Assembly (NCBI RefSeq): GCF_029320955.1
Contig: NZ_CP119757.1
Location: 5,270,001-5,334,000 of the forward strand
Length of the DNA: 64,000 nucleotides
From: Flavobacterium sp. YJ01
GTDB lineage: Bacteria > Bacteroidota > Bacteroidia > Flavobacteriales > Flavobacteriaceae
Reading direction: 5' to 3'
Every line of letters starts with the position of its first letter. The stretch's first letter is position 1. Shown here piece by piece: positions 52,695 through 62,656 of this stretch. Both the position numbers and the translations under genes were made by a program. Below the pieces are notes generated by a model. That model saw nothing but the letters and a program-made list of their open reading frames with translations, made no database searches and had not been told where the DNA came from.

Positions 52695-55600
52695 TTAATG
52701 GCGAAGGAAAAATCGAAGTGAAGAAAGAAGCTACTAATGGTAATAATGATCCAGTTCCTGCATTTCCAGGTGCAGAAGGCTACGGTAAATATGTTACAGG
52801 CGGACGCGGCGGAAAGTTGATTTATGTTACTAATTTAAATGATTCTGGTGCAGGATCGCTTCGTGATGCAATCGGTCAGGCTGGTCCAAGAATTGTTGTT
52901 TTTAAAGTGTCTGGAAATATTGAATTGAAAAGTGAGTTAAACATAACAGATAATATCACAATTGCTGGACAAACAGCGCCAGGTGGTGGAATTACCTTGA
53001 AAGATTACAATGTAAAAGTAAGAGGGAATAACGTCATTCTTCGTTATTTGCGTTTTAGAATGGGAGATACTCATGATGTTGAAAATGATGCTTTAGGCGG
53101 ACGTTTTCAAAAGAATATCATTGTAGATCACTGTTCTATGAGCTGGTCAACGGATGAATGCGTTTCTTTCTATCAAAATGAAAATTTCACTATGCAATGG
53201 TGTATTATTTCTGAAAGTCTTAGAAATTCGGTTCATGCAAAAGGTGCGCACGGATATGGAGGTGTTTGGGGAGGTAAAAATGCTTCATTCCATCATAATT
53301 TATTAGCGCATCATGATAGCCGTAATCCGAGATTAGGAGAATACGCAAATGATATTTTTGCTAAAACAGATTTAGTTGATATTCGTAACAACGTAATTTA
53401 CAATTGGGGAGGAAATAGCTGTTACGGCGGAGATGCCATGAATGTAAATCTGGTAAATAATTATTGGAAACCAGGACCTGGGACATCTAATTCGACAAAA
53501 GAACGTATTTTATCAACAGGAAGAAGTTTAGATACGACTTCGCCATTGTATGGAATTTGGGGTAAATATTTCGTTGATGGAAATTATGTTGTAGGATCAG
53601 AAAGAGCAACTCAAGACAACTGGACGTATGGAGTTTATAGTCAGTTTCATGGAAGCCAGCTTCCTGTAAGTGATGCTGATAAAGCTGCATTAAAAATTAG
53701 CGCGCCACATGCATTTGGTGAAATTACAACGCACAGCGCTACAAAAGCCTACGAATTAGTTTTAGAAAATGCGGGTTCAAATTTATACCGAGATGCTGTA
53801 GACAAAAGAGCCGTAGACGATACTCGTTCTGGTACAGCTAGTATTATGAATGGCGGTAACGGAAGTACTAATGGTTATATAGACACACCTTCAGCAACAG
53901 GCGGATGGCCAGTATTACCTTCTGGAGAAGCTCCTGTTGATACAGATGGTGATGGTATGCCTGATAAATGGGAAACAGAAAAGGGATTAAACCCCGCAAG
54001 TTCTGCCGACGGTAATTTAAAAACAATTGATGGAAAGTATACAAATGTTGAGGTATATATTAATAGTATTGTAGATAATCTTGTTTCAAACCAAAATGGA
54101 AGTTTAGATGTATATGTAAATCCGCAAAACTTTGTAGAAAAATATAATGCTGCTGAAAATGGTTCAAAATTTATTATGGCAAGCGGAACTTATACTGCAA
54201 CAACCGATTTAGCGGTTAAAAATCATAAATATACTTTTGTTCCTGATGCTGGAGCAAAACCCATTTTTGCTGGATCTTTCTACTCAGAAAATCCTGAAAT
54301 CTTCTCAGGAAGCTTCAGTTTTGACGGTGTTGATTTTGATTTGACAAATGCTGGAGCAAATGTATTGCAACTGAAAAAAGGTGCTTCAATAGCTGGTTTC
54401 GAAATCAAAAATGCTTCTATCAAAGGAATCAAACAAAGTTTATTGCTGACAGAAGGAACTAGCGAAAAACCTATTTCAAAAGTTGTTTTAGAAAACTGTA
54501 TTATTGACGGAAGTGCAGCTACAGGCAGCAGTTTTATTCTAGCAGATTCTCGAATTGTCAATTCAGTTTCGGTTAAGAAATCCACTATTTTTAATTATGA
54601 AAAGGGAAATAATTTTATAACGCTGCAAAATAAAAATACAGCAAACGAAACTATAAATATAACTTTTGAAAGTAATACGATTTATAATTCAGGCAATCAG
54701 GCTGGAAATGGTTTTGTGTTTGTAGATAATCAATATAATAGTGCTTCGACGTATTCTTTCAAAAATATCATTATGCAAGATGAACGTGATAATCCTAAAC
54801 CGATTTATCTGTTCAATTCTAATAATGTAAACGGAGCAGGAAAATTAGTTTTAGAGAATAATCTTCTAGTTGGTGTTTCTTCTCAAATAGTTAAAGGAAC
54901 GGTTACAGTTACAGAAACAAATGCTAAGACATTAAATGGTTTAGGAATGACAGTACTTGTGTTTCCAAACCCAGCGCAAGGAAATTTTAGTTTCTCTAAA
55001 GATTCTCCATTAGCCAAAGCTTCTTCAGAGGGAAATGCTTTAGGAGATCCAAGATGGTTAAAAGCAGATGCGAAGTTTTCTAAAATAAGTTATATCAATG
55101 CTATTGACGGAAAAGCCATAACACTTTCTCCAGCAGAATATATGGAAGGAGCTTTGACAAATTTAAAATCGCCAAAATTAGAAAGTTATACCTTCTTTGG
55201 TTGGTCTGCTTCTGCAACAACTCCAGGATTAATTAAAACAATTGCTGCAACAGCAACGGGAGATCAAACTTTTTATGCTTTTTGGGGAGAAGGCGGAAAT
55301 AATAAACCTGATCCAAAACCTATTGTAAAATCAGGTGTTTCATATTTAAATTCTATTGATGGAAAAGTTATTTCAGGATTAAATCCTGTAGAATATACAG
55401 AAGGAACGGTATTGGCATTGCCAACTCCAACCTTAAAGGATTATACTTTCTACGGATGGTCTGCTTCTTCAACAACACCAAATACAATTAAAGAAATTGC
55501 TGCTTCTTCAACAGGAAATCAAACATTTTATGCTTTCTGGGGCGTTGGCGGTAATAATAAACCTGATGAGGTAATTCAGCCGACTTTTTATACCATTTCG

Positions 55601-56023
55601 TATTTAAATATGCCATCTGGAGCGACCAATCCAAATAAAACAAGCGTGCAGACCGGAACTGCTTTTACATTAGAAATGGCGCAATGTACAGGTTATCGTT
55701 TTCTAGGTTGGTATGCTGATTCCTTATACGCAAAAGAAATAACAGGTTTTACAAATAAGCAGACAGAGAATTTTACACTTTACGGACGTTGGAAGAAATT
55801 GGGCGAATTTTTAGCATTTCCAACTATTACAACAGGAAAACTAACATTGCAATCAAGTACAGAATTTGATCGTCTGGCTATTTTCAGCATGAGCGGGCTC
55901 TTGGTAAAACAAGTGGAACTTATTGGTTCTGAAATGGAAATTTCTGTTTCTGATTTGGCTTCTGGAAGCTATTTCATTAAAAGCTTAAAAACAGGAAATT
56001 CAACAAGAATAATTGTAAAATAA
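52025..56023 (+). CDS. In-frame fusion: recombinase fragment + pectate lyase
   Basis: One open frame of 1332 codons. Residues 1-223 come from the recombinase; from about 224, and clearly from PAFPGAEGYGKYVTGGRGGK (about residue 245), it is a PL1-type pectate lyase. The catalytic region includes NVILRYLRFRMGDTHDVEN, IIVDHCSMSWSTDECVSFY and HHNLLAHHDSRNPRLG. A Ca-binding DTDGDGMPDKWETEKGLNPA lies near residue 640. A DUF4957/DUF5123-type region follows, then three Listeria-Bacteroides-type repeats (TFYGWSASSTTPN-like) and a T9SS-type sorting domain (residues about 1258-1332, FPTITTGKLTLQ). No signal peptide remains and the start is a TTG. Export and activity are therefore doubtful. Confidence 0.9.
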   Translation: MFYRVQDVLDSKARTYRPKIKTIENFPLRGFFLCPKCGQKLTGSKCKGRSKYYYYYHCDKDCRWRINSEVVNKIFKEHLNKLKPLAEVKKLYTAVLLEAYREHTGVVANEKKKSLEQIAVYEKKLSVARNLLVTEKIDPEDYNLMKAEYNAVISKLEKEIGNVEDDRANIEQLTNSGLENLIKLGETFENGTLADSREMIGLIFPENFTFEEKKIRTARINEFFNGEGKIEVKKEATNGNNDPVPAFPGAEGYGKYVTGGRGGKLIYVTNLNDSGAGSLRDAIGQAGPRIVVFKVSGNIELKSELNITDNITIAGQTAPGGGITLKDYNVKVRGNNVILRYLRFRMGDTHDVENDALGGRFQKNIIVDHCSMSWSTDECVSFYQNENFTMQWCIISESLRNSVHAKGAHGYGGVWGGKNASFHHNLLAHHDSRNPRLGEYANDIFAKTDLVDIRNNVIYNWGGNSCYGGDAMNVNLVNNYWKPGPGTSNSTKERILSTGRSLDTTSPLYGIWGKYFVDGNYVVGSERATQDNWTYGVYSQFHGSQLPVSDADKAALKISAPHAFGEITTHSATKAYELVLENAGSNLYRDAVDKRAVDDTRSGTASIMNGGNGSTNGYIDTPSATGGWPVLPSGEAPVDTDGDGMPDKWETEKGLNPASSADGNLKTIDGKYTNVEVYINSIVDNLVSNQNGSLDVYVNPQNFVEKYNAAENGSKFIMASGTYTATTDLAVKNHKYTFVPDAGAKPIFAGSFYSENPEIFSGSFSFDGVDFDLTNAGANVLQLKKGASIAGFEIKNASIKGIKQSLLLTEGTSEKPISKVVLENCIIDGSAATGSSFILADSRIVNSVSVKKSTIFNYEKGNNFITLQNKNTANETINITFESNTIYNSGNQAGNGFVFVDNQYNSASTYSFKNIIMQDERDNPKPIYLFNSNNVNGAGKLVLENNLLVGVSSQIVKGTVTVTETNAKTLNGLGMTVLVFPNPAQGNFSFSKDSPLAKASSEGNALGDPRWLKADAKFSKISYINAIDGKAITLSPAEYMEGALTNLKSPKLESYTFFGWSASATTPGLIKTIAATATGDQTFYAFWGEGGNNKPDPKPIVKSGVSYLNSIDGKVISGLNPVEYTEGTVLALPTPTLKDYTFYGWSASSTTPNTIKEIAASSTGNQTFYAFWGVGGNNKPDEVIQPTFYTISYLNMPSGATNPNKTSVQTGTAFTLEMAQCTGYRFLGWYADSLYAKEITGFTNKQTENFTLYGRWKKLGEFLAFPTITTGKLTLQSSTEFDRLAIFSMSGLLVKQVELIGSEMEISVSDLASGSYFIKSLKTGNSTRIIVK

Positions 56024-56100
56024 ATTCAAAATTCGGAAGGAGTTTTTATTCGTTCCGAATTTTAAAAATTGATCAGTTTAAAAATTAAATCATCATAGAT

Positions 56101-56751
56101 ATGAATAATAGTATAAAATTATTAGTGCTTTTTTTCATTACTTTATTGTCATCTTGTTCAAGTGATGATGAAAGTAATCAAGATACTAATTCAAATAAAG
56201 GATTTTTAAAAATTGGCAATCAGACGGTAGAATTATCGCAAGGATATCTTGAAAATTATGGTATTCGAGGAAATGCTTACAATATTGATTTTTCGTTACG
56301 ATCTAAATCAATTTCTGAAAAAGAAGATGGAGCAGTTGTATATTTTGAATTGTTTTCTTCGCTTCAAAATAATTTAGCAAAAGGCGATTATAGTTTTGCA
56401 GGATATTCGGAAGCAACTGCGTATACTTTTACAAAATGGGGACAATCCATTCTGGGTAAAAATATTAATCCAGGAAAAGGAGATTTGTCTGTTTCAAATG
56501 GAGTAAGCATAAGACCTTTGAGCGGCACTTTTAAAGTTGCAGAAAATGGTCAGAAGTATAAAGTTAGTTTTACAGGAAAAGGTACAGCAAGTATTTATAA
56601 AGACGGAGTTCTTGCTTCAACTCAAAATGATGTTGCTTTCAGCATGCAATATTATGGGGATGTAAAAAAATCCGAAGGCAAAAATTTTACTGCCAAAAAA
56701 CTTAATTCATCCGAATTAATTCAAAAAGATCATTCTATTCTATTTAATTGA
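56101..56751 (+). CDS. Hypothetical lipoprotein of the PUL
   Basis: 216 residues. Lipobox LLSSC (Cys19) with the acidic SSDDES that follows, suggesting surface export in Bacteroidota. The rest is beta-rich with FLKIGNQTVELSQGYLENYG and KYKVSFTGKGTASIYKDG. No known family is recognised. It is 77 bp after the pectate lyase and before a terminator, so it is probably co-transcribed with it. Confidence 0.7.
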   Translation: MNNSIKLLVLFFITLLSSCSSDDESNQDTNSNKGFLKIGNQTVELSQGYLENYGIRGNAYNIDFSLRSKSISEKEDGAVVYFELFSSLQNNLAKGDYSFAGYSEATAYTFTKWGQSILGKNINPGKGDLSVSNGVSIRPLSGTFKVAENGQKYKVSFTGKGTASIYKDGVLASTQNDVAFSMQYYGDVKKSEGKNFTAKKLNSSELIQKDHSILFN

Positions 56752-56778
56752 TCTTTAAATAATAGATTTTAATAGCAA

Positions 56779-56808
56779 AGAGCCTGATTTTTTCAGGCTC
56801 TTTTTTTT
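56779..56808 (+). terminator. Intrinsic terminator after the lipoprotein gene
   Basis: GAGCCTGA (56780-56787) pairs with TCAGGCTC (56793-56800), followed by eight T. Confidence 0.9.
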
Positions 56809-56910
56809 GTTTTTGTGCAAAAGTAAGCTTCAAATAATAAATAAAAACAAATAAAGTCCAGATAAATCTGAAGTTGAGCCATCATGTTTAATATGTCTAT
56901 TTTTTTGATT

Positions 56911-56948
56911 AATCTGTCCATCTTTAAAATATGCATTAGCAGTAATTT
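56911..56948 (+). promoter_or_regulatory. Shared upstream motif, copy 1 (before GH89)
   Basis: A 38-nt segment containing TGTCCAT and, 23 nt further on, CAGTAATTT. By eye 26 of 38 positions agree with the copy before the SusC gene at the same spacing. It may bind the PUL regulator. Confidence 0.5.
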
Positions 56949-57166
56949 TATTTTCGATCCAAACACGGTTTACTTTTATTGCATTTTGCTCTAATTAAAT
57001 ATGGAGAGATATTTTTTGAAAGTAGGTAATAAAAACAAAAAGTAAAAGGTTGTTGATTAGTAAATATTTTGTTAGTTTTTATTAGTTCGGGAGATTAATT
57101 CATCATTTAATCTCCCTTATTTTTTTGTTTACAAATGCAATGTTATAATTTATTAAATCCGAGAAT

Positions 57167-59341
57167 ATGAAAAGAATGAATTTTAAAATCAAAAACTATA
57201 ATTGCCTCAGATTGGCTATGCTTTTTCTGTCGTTGTTATTTTTCGGTTCCTTAAAAGGATACTCTAAGAATGACGAAAAAACAAAAAATGCGGCTGCTGT
57301 ATTAGAAAGACTTATTGGTAATCGTGTTAATGAATTTGAATTGACTATTGTTGAAAATAAATCAGAACATAAAGATTGGTTTGAAGTAGAAACAACCGCA
57401 AATCTTGTAAAAATTAAAGGTTCAAACAACACGGCAATCTGTTATGCGGCTTATAATTTTCTTCGAGATATTGGAGCTGTGTTAGTAAGCTGGGAAGGAA
57501 ACAAAGTCAATTTGCCTAAAACTTGGCCAAAATATTCCAAAAAAGGAAATACGCCTTTTGAATATAGAGAATATTTAAATGCTTGTACTTTTGGCTACAC
57601 AACTCCTTGGTGGGATTGGAATCGTTGGGAACAAGAAATCGATTGGATGGCCATGCACGGTATCAATCTTCCAACAGCTATGGAAGGTCAGGAAGCAGCA
57701 TGGCAGGAATTATGGAAAGAATACGGCTTAACAGATAGCCAGTTAGAAGCACATTTTGCTGGGCCAGCTTATTTGCCTTGGCAGCGTATGGGAAATATTA
57801 ATAGTTTAGAAGGACCTTTGCCAAAAGAATGGTTTACTAAAAAACAGGAACTTCAAAAGAAAATTTTAGAAAGAATGCGAGCTTTAGACATGCATCCGGT
57901 TGTGCCTGCTTTTAGCGGTTATGTTCCTAAGGCTTTCGCCGAAAAACATCCTGAAGCCAAAATAACAGAATTAAAATCTTGGTCAGGCGGAGGTTTTGCA
58001 AGTACTTTTCTGGTAGATTCAAAAGATCCGTTATTTAAAAAAATCGGAAAACGCTTTATTGAAATTTACACTAAAATGTATGGAAAATCTAATTTCTACT
58101 TGGCAGATTCTTTTAATGAAATTGAACCTCCAGTTTCTGAACATAATAAATATGAAGAACTGGCAAATTACGGAAGCGCTATTTATGAAACCATTAATGA
58201 AGCAGCTCCCGGTGCAGTTTGGGTAATGCAAGGTTGGCTTTTTGGCGATAATAAAGAATTTTGGACAAAAGAAGCGACAAGTGCATTTCTTAGCAAAGTG
58301 CCAAACGACCGCTTAATGGTTCAGGATTATGCAAATGACCGTTACAAAGTATGGGAAAATCAGGAAGCTTTTTACGGAAAGCAATGGACTTACGGGTATG
58401 TACATAATTATGGAGGATCTAATCCAGTTTATGGAGATTTGAATTTCTATAAAAACGAATTAACGAGTTTATTGAAAAATCCGAATAAAGGAAATGTTGT
58501 CGGTTACGGCGCAATGCCAGAAGGCTTGAATAATAATTCTATTGTTTACGAATATATTTATGATCTTCCGTGGAGCAAAGGAGAACAGCCTGTAAAAGAT
58601 TGGCTAACAAAATATTTAAATGCTAGATATGAACAGCATACCGTTTCTAAACCAATTTTTCAAGCTTGGCAATTATTATTAGAATCTGTTTATAATGTCA
58701 AATATTGGGAAACGCGTTGGTGGAATGATAGAGCTGGAGCGTACTTGTTTTTTAAACGTCCAACCGCAACTATTACAGAATTTAAAGTAAATCCTGGAGA
58801 CAAGAAAAAACTCAAAGAAGCTTTGGATATTTTAACTAAAGAAGCGAAGAAATACAATCAGAACAATTTTATTCAATACGATTTAATCGATGTTTCGAGA
58901 CATTATTACTCTTTAATTATTGATGAAGAATTGATGGAATGTGTAGCATCTTATCAGAAAAAAGATATTGCAAAAGGAAATCAATTATTTAAAAAAATAG
59001 AAAAACAAGCTTTGGATATTGATAATATAATGTCGGCACAGCCATTAAATAGTTTAGATCAATGGGTAAAATCTGCTTCAGATTATGGAAGTTTACCAGC
59101 AGTTTCTAAATTGTATGCAAAAAATGCTAAAACATTAATTACACTTTGGGGCGGAGAAGGTCATTTGAATGATTATGCGTCTAGATCTTGGCACGGAATG
59201 TATAAAGGTTTTTACTGGCCAAGATGGAAAATGTTTTTAGAAGCTTTAAAAAAATCAGCAGAAAATAATACTCCATTTGATGAAACAAAAGAAAGAGAAT
59301 TAATTAAAAATTGGGAAATTAATTGGATAGAAAATAATTAA
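57167..59341 (+). CDS. GH89 alpha-N-acetylglucosaminidase
   Basis: 724 residues with a Sec signal (LRLAMLFLSLLFFGSLKGYS). NAGLU layout: an N-terminal alpha/beta domain (NNTAICYAAYNFLRDIGAVL), the TIM-barrel with WEQEIDWMAMHGINLPTAM, the acid/base region SNFYLADSFNEIEPP, and QPVKDWLTKYLNARYEQH in the C-terminal helical part. It releases terminal alpha-linked N-acetylglucosamine from glycans. Upstream motif and terminator suggest its own promoter. A start three codons later is possible. Confidence 0.93.
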   Translation: MKRMNFKIKNYNCLRLAMLFLSLLFFGSLKGYSKNDEKTKNAAAVLERLIGNRVNEFELTIVENKSEHKDWFEVETTANLVKIKGSNNTAICYAAYNFLRDIGAVLVSWEGNKVNLPKTWPKYSKKGNTPFEYREYLNACTFGYTTPWWDWNRWEQEIDWMAMHGINLPTAMEGQEAAWQELWKEYGLTDSQLEAHFAGPAYLPWQRMGNINSLEGPLPKEWFTKKQELQKKILERMRALDMHPVVPAFSGYVPKAFAEKHPEAKITELKSWSGGGFASTFLVDSKDPLFKKIGKRFIEIYTKMYGKSNFYLADSFNEIEPPVSEHNKYEELANYGSAIYETINEAAPGAVWVMQGWLFGDNKEFWTKEATSAFLSKVPNDRLMVQDYANDRYKVWENQEAFYGKQWTYGYVHNYGGSNPVYGDLNFYKNELTSLLKNPNKGNVVGYGAMPEGLNNNSIVYEYIYDLPWSKGEQPVKDWLTKYLNARYEQHTVSKPIFQAWQLLLESVYNVKYWETRWWNDRAGAYLFFKRPTATITEFKVNPGDKKKLKEALDILTKEAKKYNQNNFIQYDLIDVSRHYYSLIIDEELMECVASYQKKDIAKGNQLFKKIEKQALDIDNIMSAQPLNSLDQWVKSASDYGSLPAVSKLYAKNAKTLITLWGGEGHLNDYASRSWHGMYKGFYWPRWKMFLEALKKSAENNTPFDETKERELIKNWEINWIENN

Positions 59342-59545
59342 AAAAAGACTTTCTTGATAATTAATCCGTATATAAACAAAATTTAACTTAATACTTAAAC
59401 CATAACCTTAAACTACACCAAAAATATGAAATGAAAAACTACGAAATCGATTAATTAATAGGTATTTAATTATAGAAAATTATAAAAATAACTTTGAAAA
59501 GCCTTGCTGTCATTGACTTTATTGAAATTATCCATGTTTATGAAT

Positions 59546-59583
59546 AACTTGTCCATTTGCTAACATTTCTTTAACAGTAATTT
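59546..59583 (+). promoter_or_regulatory. Shared upstream motif, copy 2 (before susC)
   Basis: TGTCCAT and CAGTAATTT at the same spacing as the copy at 56911-56948. It ends 43 bp before the SusC ATG. Confidence 0.5.
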
Positions 59584-59626
59584 CGTCAATACTATTTAAC
59601 CAATTAACCAATTAACCAATATCAAA

Positions 59627-62600
59627 ATGGAAAAACTTAAACTTTTATTATTAGCCTTTTTCTTTGGCTTCTCAATTAATACTTGGGCACAAAAAACAGA
59701 AGTGTCCGGTGTAGTTTTAGATGACAAAGGTATTCCTCTGCCAGCCGCGAACATACTCGAAAAGGGTACAACAAATACTGTAACAACAGATTTTGATGGA
59801 AAATTTAGATTTTCAGTTTCAAACAAAAATGCAGTATTAGTCATTTCTTTTATTGGATTTGATGATCAAACTTTAAAATTAGACGGAACAAAATCCAATT
59901 ATTCAATTAAATTACAATCTACTACAAACAATCTAGAACAAGTTGTTGTAGTTGGATACGGAAAAGGAAATCGTAAAAACCTTACCACTTCTGTAACTTC
60001 CATAAAAGCAGAAGAACTGAACAAAGGAGCAATTAGTGATGTTGGACAGCTTTTACAAGGTAAAGTTTCTGGTTTGAATATTTCTTCAAGCGGTGATCCA
60101 ACAAAAACAGCTTCTGTAGTGATGCGTGGAGTTTCGACATTAAATAGTTCTCAAGGACCATTTTATGTAATCGATGGTATTCCTGGAGTTGATATTTCGG
60201 TAATTTCACCAGACGATATCGCTTCAATTGACGTCTTAAAAGATGCTGCTGCAACGGCAATTTACGGTAACCGTGCTGCAAATGGAGTTATCATGGTAAC
60301 TACTAAAAAAGGTAGTAAAGGAAGAACACAAGTTGCTTACAATGGATATGTTGGTTTTGAAGAAGTTTCTAATAATCTGGATATGATGAATGCAGATCAG
60401 TTGAGAGCTTTTACAACTAAAAACAATTTGAACTTTACTCCAGAAAATGACAAAGGAGCAAACACAAACTGGTTAAAAGAAATTATGAGACCAAATCGTG
60501 CAGTATCTACAAGTCATAATTTATCTATGAGCGGAGGTGGAGATCACGGAAGTTATACGGCAAGTATTACATCTCTTAATAGAGAAGGGGTAATGCAGAA
60601 AAGTGATTTTTCTCGTATCATTGCTCGTTTGTCTGTAGAACAATTTGCTTTTGATGATAAAGTGAAATTCGGATTAAACGTTACCAATTCAAAAACAGAT
60701 TACCAAAACGTACCACAGCGTAATACGGTACTTCTGCAAGCAGCAAGTTATTTACCAGTTTCTCCAGTTAGAAATGCAGACGGAAGTTTTTACGAAAACT
60801 TTATTAGCCCAGGATATTTTAATCCAGTTGCTTTGATTGAACATGGAACAGATGAAACAACTACAAATAACCTTGTTGGTAATCTTACTGCTGAAGTAAA
60901 ACTTCCATTTGGAATTACTTACAATTTAAATTTAGCTCACCAAAGATTAACATCTTCTCACGGAGAATTTTATGACAGCTATTATTCACAATATAATAGT
61001 GCGAACTTTTACAACAACCCAGATCCACCTTTGACAAAATCGTTGGTTAACTTTGGTGTAAATGGTTCTGCTTTAAGAAATTCTTACGAAACTAGAAATA
61101 ACATTATCGAGAGTTTCTTTACTTGGGATAGAACTTTTGGATCTCATAAAGTAAAAGCTGTTTTAGGTTATTCTTGGCAAGAAAATACATTAGGAGACGG
61201 GTTTCAAGCAACTACAACAAATTTCCCTGTAGATAATGTAGGTTATAATAACCTTGCTTTAAGTAACTATACTTCTGTTAATGGTTATGTAGTGAATTTT
61301 GGTGATAGTAAAGCATATCAAAAAACACGTTTAATTGCTTACTTCGCACGTTTAAACTACAATTATAAAGATAAATATCTTTTACAAGGATCTATCAGAC
61401 GAGATGGTGGATCAATGTTTGGAGCTAACAACCAATGGGGATATTTCCCATCTGTGGGTGGTGCTTGGAGAATTGACAAAGAAAGCTTCATGCAAAATCA
61501 AGAATTTTTTAGTGACTTGAAATTGAGAGGAAGCTGGGGAGTTACAGGAAACTCTTCTGGATTTAATGCTTACACAGCGCAATTTATTTCTGGTAGTTTA
61601 GGAACTTTCTATTACAACGGACAACAAATTGGTGCTTACGGACCAAATCAGGCAGCGAATCCGGATTTGAAATGGGAAAAAACAGCTACTGCAAACATTG
61701 GACTTGATTTCTCAATCTTAAAAGGAAAAGTAACAGGTTCTGTTGACGTGTACGACAAGAAAACAACAGATATGATCTTCAACTACAATGTTAACCCAGT
61801 ACTTGTACCAGTTGGAACAATTGTAGCAAACGGTGGAACAATGTCTAACAAAGGTATCGAACTTAGCTTGAGCACAACTCCAGTTAAAACCGCAGATTTC
61901 AGCTGGACAACAAATTTAAACTTAGCTCATAACAAAAACGAAATTGTAAAATTAACAAGCCCATTCTTTGTTGGTGGAGATTCTATTCGTAGAGTTCAGC
62001 CTGATGGAGGGGGACAAACAGGAAGCACACTTCAGATTTTTAAAGAAGGAAAACCTTTAGGACAATTCTTTACTTTGAAATATGCGGGAAAAAATGCTGA
62101 TGGAGTTTCTCAGTATTATGACAAAAACGGTAATTTGACAACTACACCTCAAATCGGAGTAGATTATCATTATGCAGGAAGTGCACAGCCAAAATTATTG
62201 CTTGGATGGGGAAATAACTTTCAATACAAAAAATTTGATTTAAGCATTTTCTTCAGAGGAGTATTTGGAAACAAAATTTTCAATGCCACTCGTGCTGATT
62301 TGTTCAGACCAAGTACAGCAATGACCAATAATATTTTAGTTGACGCAGGAAACGAGTCACCAAACGACCTTAACTCTTATAAATACTCTGATCGTTTTAT
62401 TGAAGACGGTAGTTATTTAAGATTAGACAACATGACTTTAGGATATAATTTTGGTAAAGTTGGAAGGTATATCAGCAGTGTACGTATTTACCAAACGATT
62501 AACAATGTGTTTGTTATTACGAAGTACACAGGTATTGATCCAGAGGTTGAACAAGGAGGAACAGCTCCAGGTGTAGATTCTAATAACTTCTATCCAAAAA

Positions 62601-62638
62601 CTAGAACTTATATGTTCGGTTTAAACGTTAGCTTCTAA
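59627..62638 (+). CDS. SusC-type TonB-dependent receptor
   Basis: 1003 residues. Sec signal (FGFSINTWAQ), then a carboxypeptidase-like domain (VSGVVLDDKGIPLPAANILE; VLVISFIGFDDQTLKLDG), the TonB-box-like NNLEQVVVVGYG, the plug domain (VGQLLQGKVSGLNISSSGDP; DIASIDVLKDAAATAIYGNR) and a long beta-barrel ending YMFGLNVSF. SusC-type receptors import glycan fragments across the outer membrane with a SusD partner, which is the next gene. The sugar cannot be told from this sequence. Confidence 0.96.
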   Translation: MEKLKLLLLAFFFGFSINTWAQKTEVSGVVLDDKGIPLPAANILEKGTTNTVTTDFDGKFRFSVSNKNAVLVISFIGFDDQTLKLDGTKSNYSIKLQSTTNNLEQVVVVGYGKGNRKNLTTSVTSIKAEELNKGAISDVGQLLQGKVSGLNISSSGDPTKTASVVMRGVSTLNSSQGPFYVIDGIPGVDISVISPDDIASIDVLKDAAATAIYGNRAANGVIMVTTKKGSKGRTQVAYNGYVGFEEVSNNLDMMNADQLRAFTTKNNLNFTPENDKGANTNWLKEIMRPNRAVSTSHNLSMSGGGDHGSYTASITSLNREGVMQKSDFSRIIARLSVEQFAFDDKVKFGLNVTNSKTDYQNVPQRNTVLLQAASYLPVSPVRNADGSFYENFISPGYFNPVALIEHGTDETTTNNLVGNLTAEVKLPFGITYNLNLAHQRLTSSHGEFYDSYYSQYNSANFYNNPDPPLTKSLVNFGVNGSALRNSYETRNNIIESFFTWDRTFGSHKVKAVLGYSWQENTLGDGFQATTTNFPVDNVGYNNLALSNYTSVNGYVVNFGDSKAYQKTRLIAYFARLNYNYKDKYLLQGSIRRDGGSMFGANNQWGYFPSVGGAWRIDKESFMQNQEFFSDLKLRGSWGVTGNSSGFNAYTAQFISGSLGTFYYNGQQIGAYGPNQAANPDLKWEKTATANIGLDFSILKGKVTGSVDVYDKKTTDMIFNYNVNPVLVPVGTIVANGGTMSNKGIELSLSTTPVKTADFSWTTNLNLAHNKNEIVKLTSPFFVGGDSIRRVQPDGGGQTGSTLQIFKEGKPLGQFFTLKYAGKNADGVSQYYDKNGNLTTTPQIGVDYHYAGSAQPKLLLGWGNNFQYKKFDLSIFFRGVFGNKIFNATRADLFRPSTAMTNNILVDAGNESPNDLNSYKYSDRFIEDGSYLRLDNMTLGYNFGKVGRYISSVRIYQTINNVFVITKYTGIDPEVEQGGTAPGVDSNNFYPKTRTYMFGLNVSF

Positions 62639-62656
62639 AAATTAAATTCAAAAATT

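Larger units (their letters stand above)
56752..57166. other. Gap between lipoprotein and GH89 genes
   Basis: 415 bp, AT-rich. It contains a strong terminator (56779-56808) and, at 56911-56948, one copy of a motif shared with the SusC upstream region. The rest shows no gene. Confidence 0.6.

Noticed and set aside
54950..55075. FPNPAQGNFSF inside the pectate lyase as a second T9SS sorting domain
   Set aside because: It continues into GDPRWLK, which is the usual end of DUF4957/DUF5123-type lyase regions. The true sorting domain is at the C-terminus.
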